From positions 1 to 6,613 of the forward strand of contig CAZSIR010000158.1 of NCBI GenBank assembly GCA_964606765.1: a stretch of 6,613 nucleotides of DNA, given 5' to 3'. Numbering within the stretch: position 1 is the stretch's first letter; each line of letters opens with the position of its first letter. This DNA comes from Ga0077527 sp964606765 (GTDB lineage: Bacteria > Pseudomonadota > Gammaproteobacteria > Burkholderiales > SG8-41). A model generated the notes under the pieces. That model was not told the DNA's origin, searched no databases, and saw only the letters and a program-made list of their open reading frames with translations. Positions 1 to 5,619 of this stretch are shown here, piece after piece. Position numbers and translations under genes: made by a program.

Positions 1-533
1 GTGATCAGGCGCGGGCGCAGGCCGGCCAGCGCATCGAATTTTTCCGCGACGAAGCGTTTGAAGGAATTTTCGGCGCCGGGTTCCTTGACCAGTTCGGCGT
101 TTTTGAGGGTGCGCGACAGGTAGAGTTCGTAAGCCGCCTTGTCCGGCACGATGATGCGGATGCCCTTGCGGTCGACTTCCGCGATGGTCTGGATGGCGGA
201 TCCCGGCGGCACCAGGTAAGTGGAATCAATTTCGACATAGGCCGCGGTGAAATCGATTGCGTTGGCACGCAGCGGTTCGGCGCCGAGAAAACCGACGTCC
301 CACACATTTTTTCCGGCGGCATCGGCGAGCGCACCGGGGTTCGGATGCGGCACGAAAGTCACGGCGATGCCGAGCCGCCGGCCGAGTTCCAGCCCCAGGT
401 CATGCGCCACGCCGGCTGGTTTGCCGGTGGCGGCATCGGTGCGCGTCAGCAGGAAGTTGCTCATGTTGAGGCCCACGCGCAGCGTGCCGGTGGGTGCGAA
501 TTCGGAACGGAGGGCGGCGGTGACTTCGGTCAT
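1..533 (-). CDS. Family-3 solute-binding-type protein without signal peptide (partial, C-terminus off the left edge)
   Basis: This open frame enters at the left edge and gives 177 visible residues from an ATG at 533. The N-terminal region (GTLRVGLN, about residues 16-23) followed by GVAHDLGLELGRRLGI (about 41-56), a WDVGFLGAEP segment (78-87) and RANAIDFTAAYVEI (89-102) is the classic lobe-1 pattern of periplasmic binding proteins of the amino-acid (SBP_bac_3) type. No signal peptide or lipobox precedes this domain, so as encoded it would be cytoplasmic. Betaproteobacterial genomes carry similar leaderless relatives (from memory). In-frame alternative starts are GTG at 584 and ATG at 605; a TAA lies just above 605. 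None adds a hydrophobic leader. A weak GGGA sits 7 nt before 533, which favours that start. Ligand is unknown. It is divergent from dinB with about 99 bp between the chosen starts. Confidence 0.8.
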   Translation of the reverse strand, partial: MTEVTAALRSEFAPTGTLRVGLNMSNFLLTRTDAATGKPAGVAHDLGLELGRRLGIAVTFVPHPNPGALADAAGKNVWDVGFLGAEPLRANAIDFTAAYVEIDSTYLVPPGSAIQTIAEVDRKGIRIIVPDKAAYELYLSRTLKNAELVKEPGAENSFKRFVAEKFDALAGLRPRLI

Positions 534-610
534 GGTGTGGTCCCGGAAGAAATGAATGCGGTTGCGGAACGCAGGATTAGACACTGAACCGCGGCGCCTT
601 GTCATCCGAG

Positions 611-618
611 ATTAAAAT
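611..618. promoter_or_regulatory. AT-rich core of the divergent region between the binding-protein gene and dinB
   Basis: In an otherwise GC-rich gap, attaaaat reads as TAAAAT on the plus strand (613-618) and TTTAAT on the minus strand (616-611). Both are passable -10 hexamers. No convincing -35 box is placed at 16-18 bp for either direction, and no CTGT-N8-ACAG LexA-type operator is visible. If the plus-strand hexamer is used, the dinB transcript would start only a few bases before its ATG. This is an inference from base composition only. Confidence 0.25.
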
Positions 619-632
619 GTCGCGACTGCAAT

Positions 633-1823
633 ATGGAATCCGCCGCTCAAACCCCTGCGCCGCGTTACATCGCCCATCTCGACATGGATGCGTTTTACGC
701 GTCGGTCGAACTGTTGCGCTACCCGCAATTGCGCGGCAGGGCGGTGGTGGTGGGCGGGCGCCGCCGCGCAGCGCAGGATGATCCCGCGGATACGGCATTC
801 ACCACCCTGCGCGGTTATACCGGCCGCGGCGTGGTCACCACATCCACCTATGAGGCGCGCGCGCTGGGCGTGTTTTCGGCGATGGGCCTGATGAAGGCCG
901 CGAAGCTTGCGCCGGACGCAGTGCTGCTGCCGGCGGATTTTGATGCCTATCGCCATTATTCACGGCTGTTCAAGGATGCTGTGCGCGCGATCGCGCCGCA
1001 GGTCGAAGACCGCGGCATCGACGAAATCTACATCGACCTCACCGGGCTGGTGGAGGAGAGCGCCGCAGACGGCGCGCCGGATCCCTGGGCACGCGCGCGG
1101 GCGATTGCGACGGACATCCAGCGCGCGGTGCGGGAAGCGACGGCGCTTTCATGCTCGATCGGCGTCACGCGGAACAAGCTGCTGTCGAAAATGGCGTCCG
1201 AACTGGAAAAACCCGCAGGCATCACCGTGCTGCGGGAAGCCGACATCAGCGGGCGGATCTGGCCGCTGGCGGTGCGAAAGATCAACGGCATCGGCCCGAA
1301 GGCAAACGCAAAGCTGGAACAGATCGGCATTCTGACCGTTGGGGATCTGGCGCAGGCGGATCCGGACTTGTTAATGAATAGTTTTGGCCGGAGCTATGGC
1401 GCATGGATGCATGCTGCCGCGCAGGGGCGCGACGACCGGCCGGTGGTGACTTACAGCGAGCCGAAATCCATCAGTCGCGAAACCACCTTCGAGAACGACC
1501 TGCATGCAGTGCGTGACAAGGCGCAACTGACGCGCATTTTCACCGACCTTTGCGTGCGGGTGGCCGGCGACCTGCGGCGCAAGGGTTATGTCGGCCGGAC
1601 GATCGGACTGAAAATACGCTATGACAATTTCAAGACGGTCACGCGGGATTTGAGCCTGGAACAGGCTACCGCGGATGCGCAGACCATCCGCCGCGCCGCC
1701 GGGGAATGCCTGAAAAGGGTGCCGCTGGACCGGCGCATCCGCCTGCTCGGGGTGCGTGTCGGCACGCTGTCAAAACCGGATGCGACGACGACCTTGCGTG
1801 AGGCCGATCTGCTTTCCGGCTGA
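633..1823 (+). CDS. dinB: DNA polymerase IV (Y-family translesion polymerase)
   Basis: The 396-residue product is an error-prone translesion DNA polymerase that extends primers past damaged bases in the cytoplasm. Motif I is HLDMDAFYASVE (15-26) with catalytic Asp17. The second catalytic site is GIDEIYIDLT (128-137) with Asp130/Glu131, where many Pol IV have SIDE. STYEARALGV (71-80) is the palm/fingers nucleotide-binding segment. SCSIGVTRNKLLSKMAS (173-189) and the HhH-type KINGIGPKANAKLEQIG (216-232) mark the palm and thumb. Residues about 270-380 are the little-finger domain. A loop of about 22 residues (43-65) is inserted after VVVGG compared with E. coli Pol IV; I recall the same insertion in Burkholderiales homologues. 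The C-terminus (READLLSG) lacks a clear QLxLF clamp-binding peptide. No Shine-Dalgarno precedes ATG 633, but no better in-frame start exists before the catalytic motif. Confidence 0.95.
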   Translation: MESAAQTPAPRYIAHLDMDAFYASVELLRYPQLRGRAVVVGGRRRAAQDDPADTAFTTLRGYTGRGVVTTSTYEARALGVFSAMGLMKAAKLAPDAVLLPADFDAYRHYSRLFKDAVRAIAPQVEDRGIDEIYIDLTGLVEESAADGAPDPWARARAIATDIQRAVREATALSCSIGVTRNKLLSKMASELEKPAGITVLREADISGRIWPLAVRKINGIGPKANAKLEQIGILTVGDLAQADPDLLMNSFGRSYGAWMHAAAQGRDDRPVVTYSEPKSISRETTFENDLHAVRDKAQLTRIFTDLCVRVAGDLRRKGYVGRTIGLKIRYDNFKTVTRDLSLEQATADAQTIRRAAGECLKRVPLDRRIRLLGVRVGTLSKPDATTTLREADLLSG

Positions 1824-1827
1824 TGGG

Positions 1828-2682
1828 TCACAGCCTGCGGCGCGGCGTCTGGGGAGTATCCGTGCGTTTTTGCAGCGCTTCGCGCGGCGCAGCTTCGCCG
1901 GCACCCATCGCATACACCAGTTTTTCAAGATCGAGGCGCAGGTCGGGCGGCAGCGCGAGGGTATTGATTCTTTGCAGGCGCGTATTGCGGTCTGGCAAAT
2001 CGTGCATGCCGGTCAGGTACAGCAGCAGGTCGTTGGGCGTGTAGCGCGAGGGATTGGTGGTGCGGGAAAAACTGCGCGGCGGCGCCGGATAATCATCACG
2101 CCCCGGGAACAGCACGCGCATCACAAAACCGAGGCAACTCATGCAATTCTGCTTCGGCGCATCATCCAGGCAGTACGGAACGCCGGCGTTCACCCAGCGC
2201 GCGATGCGCCCCGGCAATTCACGCTGCAGCCTGGCTATGGCGCCGGCGTCTGACATCGGCCGCAGGCCGTACAGATGCCAGACATCATAGCTGGCGCCGC
2301 CGGCTTCAATCGTTTCCCCTGCGATAAACGGCGAAACAACGACCCCCATTCCCGGAAACGACCAGGCAATGCGCTGGTCGGCCAGTTCGATGCCGACCTG
2401 GACTTCAACCGTGTCGTCCGGCAGCTTGATCAGGAAATAGTGCACGTAACCAGCCTGACCCGGCGCCACGCCGCTGACGGCAAGCGAAGACGGCATGCCG
2501 CGGCCGGATACGGGCTTGTTGGCCAGCAGGATCGTTTTGTGTGCCGGTGTGCCGTTCAGCAGGCGCGCATACTGCTCCATGGCCCGGACGGATTGCCCGC
2601 CCAAAGGGGTATTGGCTTGAGCGATGCCGCCGGCTGCCGCAAGCAGGGCGGCCGCAACGCAATGGATGAGGCGCGGATTCAT
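1828..2682 (-). CDS. Exported protein of unknown function with a C-x8-C-x2-C cluster
   Basis: This 284-residue protein is not recognised. The start at 2682 is chosen because the product then begins with a typical Sec signal peptide: MNPR, a hydrophobic stretch rich in Ala and Leu (about 8-20), then AQA before Asn24. The frame is open upstream to 2811, but that extension is Arg/His-rich and only offers a TTG start. The mature protein has a moderately beta-rich middle (HYFLIKLPDDTVEVQVGIEL, 81-100) and an Ala/Arg-rich helix (149-166). It then has YCLDDAPKQNCMSCLGFV (170-187) with Cys171, Cys180 and Cys183. This is not a CxxCH haem site. The Asn-Cys-x2-Cys before a helix, with His81 or His136 upstream, loosely recalls circularly permuted papain-like proteins, but that is speculation. 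It ends 4 nt beyond the dinB stop in convergent orientation, leaving no room for a terminator between them. Confidence 0.75.
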   Translation of the reverse strand: MNPRLIHCVAAALLAAAGGIAQANTPLGGQSVRAMEQYARLLNGTPAHKTILLANKPVSGRGMPSSLAVSGVAPGQAGYVHYFLIKLPDDTVEVQVGIELADQRIAWSFPGMGVVVSPFIAGETIEAGGASYDVWHLYGLRPMSDAGAIARLQRELPGRIARWVNAGVPYCLDDAPKQNCMSCLGFVMRVLFPGRDDYPAPPRSFSRTTNPSRYTPNDLLLYLTGMHDLPDRNTRLQRINTLALPPDLRLDLEKLVYAMGAGEAAPREALQKRTDTPQTPRRRL

Positions 2683-2688
2683 GGCGAC

Positions 2689-2694
2689 ATTATA
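2689..2694 (-). promoter_or_regulatory. Consensus -10 box (TATAAT) abutting the exported-protein start
   Basis: On the minus strand a perfect TATAAT occupies 2694-2689. With the usual 6-nt gap between the -10 box and +1, transcription would begin at about 2682, the A of the chosen ATG, giving a leaderless mRNA. No good -35 hexamer is present 16-18 bp upstream (the positions read AGTATG). No Shine-Dalgarno is present before the ATG, which fits leaderless translation. The call depends on the box being functional. Confidence 0.4.
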
Positions 2695-2780
2695 GGCGGG
2701 GCGGGGAGACCCATACTGTGTGTGCTTCCGGCAACGACAGGTACCGTAGGGAATGGCAGACTCATAATGCGGTCCATGAC

Positions 2781-2808
2781 TTGACCGGTCTGCGGGCTGC
2801 CGTTTAAA
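2781..2808 (+). promoter_or_regulatory. Candidate sigma70 promoter for the binding protein-selenoprotein-rhodanese operon
   Basis: TTGACC (2781-2786) matches five of six -35 positions. A TTTAAA (2803-2808), four of six for a -10, follows after a 16-bp spacer. The start would be near 2815, giving a leader of about 48 nt before the ATG at 2863. The -10 overlaps the 8-bp palindrome GTTTAAAC (2802-2809). The leader also contains a small potential hairpin (GCGGC 2826-2830 with GCCGC 2840-2844) upstream of the ribosome binding site. No operator was recognised. Confidence 0.4.
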
Positions 2809-2853
2809 CAATAATCCGGTCTCAGGCGGCCAGAATACTGCCGCTGCAGTCCT

Positions 2854-2860
2854 GGAGGGG
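2854..2860 (+). promoter_or_regulatory. Ribosome binding site of the Bug-family gene
   Basis: GGAGGGG ends 2 nt before ATG 2863; its core GGAGG is 4 nt from the ATG. It is the strongest Shine-Dalgarno sequence in the window and fixes the start of the following gene. Confidence 0.75.
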
Positions 2861-2862
2861 TC

Positions 2863-3849
2863 ATGAAAAAGCCAAACAAGAATATCCGGGGTTTTTTCCT
2901 TGTCGCGCTGGCCATGCTTGCGCCGGCTGGCGCAGGCATGGCCGCAGAGGCCTACCCGGTAAAGCCGCTGCGGATCATCGTGCCGTTTTCACCCGGTGGT
3001 TTTGTCGACTTCACGGCGCGCCTCATTGCCGCGCCGATGGCAGCCACATTCGGCCAGCAGATGATTGTGGACAACCGGGGCGGCGCCGGCGGCATTGTCG
3101 GGTCGGAGGCGGCGGCGCGTTCCGCGCCGGACGGTTATACCCTGGTCATCGGCAGCCTGGGTACGCATGCCGTCAACCAGAGCCTGTATCCCGATTTGTC
3201 GTACAACGTGCTGCGTGATTTCCAGCCCATTGCCAGGCTGGCGGATGCGCCGAGCATTCTGGCCGTGCATCCTTCCCTGCCGGTGCGGTCGGTGAAGGAT
3301 TTGCTGGCCCTTGGACGCGCGAGGCCGAGGCAGATCAACTATGCCTCGGCCGGCTCGGGCACCTCCACGCATCTTGCCGCCGTGCTGTTTGAGCATCTGG
3401 GCAAAGTGCAGATGGTGCATGTGCCCTTCAAGGGCGGCGGTCCGGCGCTGGTTTCGGTGGTTTCCGGTGAAGTTCCCGTGACTTTTGGAACGGCAGCGTC
3501 GGTGACACCGCACACGAAGAGCGGCAGACTGAGGGCGCTGGCGGTGACTTCAGGCCAACGCTCGTCGGTATTGCCGGAATTGCCCACCATGGCCGAGGGC
3601 GGCCTGCCGGGATACGAGATGCTGAACTGGCTGGGTCTGTTCGCGCCCAAAGGCACGCCGCCCGCCGTGGTTGAAAAGCTTGGCAAAGAGGCGATACGCG
3701 CCGTTCAGCTGCCGCAGGTGGTGAAACAGTTCAATGCCCACGGCGCGGAACCCTCGGTGCTGGGGGCGGATGAGTTCTCGGCATTCATCAAAAGTGAAAT
3801 CGGCAAATGGTCGGCGGTCGTTGCGGCGACAGGCATGAAAGCGAATTGA
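2863..3849 (+). CDS. Bug-family tripartite tricarboxylate transporter substrate-binding protein (TctC-like)
   Basis: The product is 328 residues, the normal length for the family. It begins with an export signal: MKKPNKNIRG, hydrophobic FFLVALAMLAPAG (11-23), and probable cleavage after GMAA near residue 28. The mature N-terminus has the family signature YPVKPLRIIVPFSPGG (31-46) with Asp49. Then follow GQQMIVDNRGGAGG (64-77) and PDGYTL (89-94), which line the ligand cleft. The conserved C-terminal FIKSEIGKW segment is also present. Bug proteins are periplasmic receptors for carboxylates, amino acids and other small acids. Many are orphans with no TctA/TctB membrane partner beside them, and none is seen here. 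The family is greatly expanded in Bordetella and related Burkholderiales. It is the first gene of the apparent operon, with 39 nt before the next start. The ligand cannot be read from the sequence. Confidence 0.93.
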   Translation: MKKPNKNIRGFFLVALAMLAPAGAGMAAEAYPVKPLRIIVPFSPGGFVDFTARLIAAPMAATFGQQMIVDNRGGAGGIVGSEAAARSAPDGYTLVIGSLGTHAVNQSLYPDLSYNVLRDFQPIARLADAPSILAVHPSLPVRSVKDLLALGRARPRQINYASAGSGTSTHLAAVLFEHLGKVQMVHVPFKGGGPALVSVVSGEVPVTFGTAASVTPHTKSGRLRALAVTSGQRSSVLPELPTMAEGGLPGYEMLNWLGLFAPKGTPPAVVEKLGKEAIRAVQLPQVVKQFNAHGAEPSVLGADEFSAFIKSEIGKWSAVVAATGMKAN

Positions 3850-3877
3850 AATTTCTTGAACAATCTGCAGCCCAAAA

Positions 3878-3883
3878 AAGGAG
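3878..3883 (+). promoter_or_regulatory. Ribosome binding site of the UGSC selenoprotein gene
   Basis: AAGGAG lies 5 nt before ATG 3889. It decides the start in favour of 3889 over an in-frame TTG at 3856, which has no such site. Confidence 0.7.
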
Positions 3884-3888
3884 TCACC

Positions 3889-5619
3889 ATGGTCAAACTC
3901 GAATTCCATGATCCGTCCGGCGCACTGGAAGTGACGCAGGCGTTCGCGCCGCGCCTGGACACGCTGGAAGGCAAGCGCATCGGTTTTGTCAGCAACGAGC
4001 AATGGCAGGCGTTCCGCATGCTGCCGCTGCTGCGCGACCTGCTGAAGGCCGATTTCCCGACGGCGGAACTGCTGCCAATCGACGCCTATCCGCAGGGCAA
4101 TGCGCTGATACCGACCGAAGAGACGGCCGCGCTCGTCAAAAAAAGCGGGGTCGATGCCGTCATCGTCGGCAACGCGGCCTGAGGGTCCTGCGCCACCGCT
4201 TGCGGCCGTGCTGCCGCGAGGATAGAAACCATGGGCATTCCCACCGTCACGCTGACGCGGACGGATTTTGTCGGCGTGATGAAAAATGCCGTGTCGGGCC
4301 TGGGCCTTGCGCCGGACGCCGCGATGGTGACGTTTCCGATCGACCTGTTTTTGCCGGGCAGTGACCTGTCGACGATTGAGACACGCAAACGCGAGTTCTA
4401 CAACGGCCTGACAAAATGGCAGACGGATTTTTCAACTTCCGCGAACGGCGAACTGCCAATGCTGCAGGTGGAAGGTTCGACTTACGAAGACGCGCTGCAG
4501 AAAGCCAACAACCTGCTGATCACCAGCCTGTGGGGTGACGGCCTGCCGGTATGGCCGGCGACCCGCGAGCGTGTCGACTGGATGCTGCGCGGTTCCGCTT
4601 TGCCGCGCACTCAGGTGCTGGGCAAGTTTCCGCCGCGCGGCGGGGTGACCACCGTGGAAACCTGCGCGGTGGCGCTGGCGATGGCCGGCGGCCGGCCTGA
4701 ATACCTGCCGGTGTTGATTGCCGCAGTGGAGGCCTGTCTTGATCCGGCCAATGTGTTCGACCAGTTGCAGGCGACTTCCGGCGGCCCGTTTCCGGTGGTG
4801 ATCGTCAACGGACCGATCGCCAGGGAAATCCGCCTCAATTCGGGATTTGGCTGCCTTGGTCCCGATCCGCAGCGCCCAGCCGGCGCCAGCATCGGCCGCG
4901 CGCTGCGCCTGCTGCAGCAGAATGTCGGCGGTGCGTTGCCCGGCATCGGCACCATGGCGATTTTCGGCGCGATGCGCTACACCAATGCGGTGTTTGCCGA
5001 AGACGAGGCCAGCTTGCCCGAGGGCTGGGCGCCGCATGCCACGCAGCGGCACGGTTTCGAGCCGGGGACCAATGCGGTGTCGGTGTTCTTTGCCAGCGGC
5101 GTCAGCAACATCCGCCGCCGTGGCGCAAAAAAGGAAACGCCGGAAGAGGATGTCACCCAGGGCCTGTGGCGCATGGCGGATTTCATGCGTACGCCGAATC
5201 TCGCCGCGCTGGCGGGCTGGGAAAAGGGCACGCCGGGCGCGATGCTGATATCACCGGTGGTGGCGGGCATGATGGCCAAGCTGGGCTGGACGCCGGCAAA
5301 GCTGCGCGAATTTCTCTGGGAAAACTCGAAGATCCCGATGGCGCAGCTGAAGCGCGGCGGCGGACCGGCATGGATCGAGATCGATGCCAACCCGGTGACG
5401 CGCGACAGCATCAATCTGGATCCGTGGCCCATTGCGCAGAAACCCGACAACCTGATTCTGGTTGTCGCCGGTGGCGATCACCCGACCCACAGCCAGTGGC
5501 TGCAGTCGCATTCACCGGCGGTGGTCGGGCGCCTGATCCGCACACCGGAAACTTTTGATCGTTTGCTGGCGGAGTCCGACCGCGATCTGGGCTGTGCGTC
5601 GGACGAGTGCCGGATCTGA
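3889..5619 (+). CDS. UGSC-family selenoprotein, read through an in-frame TGA (Sec98)
   Basis: This is one 576-residue reading frame with TGA at codon 98. The N-terminal UGSC-like domain runs from the segment GKRIGFVSNEQ (about residues 27-37) to VDAVIVGNAA-U-GSC (88-101). It continues through CATACGRAAARIETMGIPTV (101-120), whose second half lies beyond the TGA. Sec98 and Cys101 form a UxxC motif of redox type. The remaining roughly 350 residues are a second conserved region: DGLPVWP (217-223), a Thr-Val-Glu/Ala-Gly-Gly helix leading to EYLPV (about 255-275), and VNGPIAREIRLNSG (306-319) followed by a Gly/Pro-rich turn and IGRALRLL. I recognise its phrasing from uncharacterised proteins but know no activity. 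No signal peptide is present, so it is probably cytoplasmic. The tail carries Cys569 and Cys574. The UGSC family is known as a selenoprotein family from marine metagenome surveys. Its function is undetermined. A pseudogene is unlikely because both halves are intact and in frame. Confidence 0.9.
4180..4182 (+). other. In-frame TGA read as selenocysteine (Sec98)
   Basis: The TGA is preceded by codons for GNAA and followed by GGG TCC TGC, giving exactly U-G-S-C, the namesake motif of the UGSC family. The frame stays open for another 478 codons after it. The 16 codons immediately after it encode a family-like stretch ending in GIPT. Recoding also needs selA, selB, selC and selD, which would lie elsewhere in the genome and are not in this window. 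Confidence 0.88.
4199..4220 (+). promoter_or_regulatory. Candidate bacterial SECIS hairpin
   Basis: CTTGCGGC (4199-4206) pairs with GCCGCGAG (4213-4220), giving 8 bp with one G-U wobble (4201-4218). They enclose the hexaloop CGTGCT (4207-4212). The loop begins 24 nt after the TGA, and its second base is G. Known bacterial SECIS elements have an apical loop roughly 16-37 nt downstream of UGA with a G in the first two loop positions. This hairpin fits that pattern, so SelB binding here is a reasonable inference. It was folded by eye, not by energy calculation. Confidence 0.7.

Noticed and set aside
2131..2175. Haem-binding site in the exported protein
   Set aside because: The cysteine cluster is not followed by His in a CxxCH arrangement.
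1756..2253. Plus-strand open frame of 165 codons
   Set aside because: Overlaps the dinB end and lies antisense to the signal-peptide-bearing exported protein, with no motifs or ribosome binding site.
2683..2811. N-terminal extension of the exported protein to a TTG at 2811
   Set aside because: It would bury the signal peptide 43 residues inside the chain, and the extension is Arg/His-rich without domain character.
2989..3513. Minus-strand open frame of 174 codons
   Set aside because: Antisense to the Bug-family gene, with His/Arg-rich low-information sequence.
3856..4182. TTG start at 3856 for the UGSC gene
   Set aside because: AAGGAG at 3878-3883 is ideally spaced for ATG 3889, and the extra 11 residues include the ribosome-binding region itself.
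4185..4223. Outer stem GUCCU/AGGAU around the SECIS region
   Set aside because: It competes with the longer 8-bp inner stem for 4219-4220, so both cannot form fully; the inner stem is preferred.
4002..4364. Plus-strand open frame crossing the TGA
   Set aside because: Arg/Gly-rich out-of-frame shadow of the UGSC gene with no recognisable motifs.
4432..5052. Minus-strand open frame of 206 codons
   Set aside because: Antisense shadow of the conserved C-terminal region of the UGSC protein.
3889..5619. Pseudogene or nonsense mutation at TGA 4180
   Set aside because: The stop falls exactly at the Sec position of the UGSC motif, is followed by a SECIS-like hairpin, and both sides remain in one intact frame.
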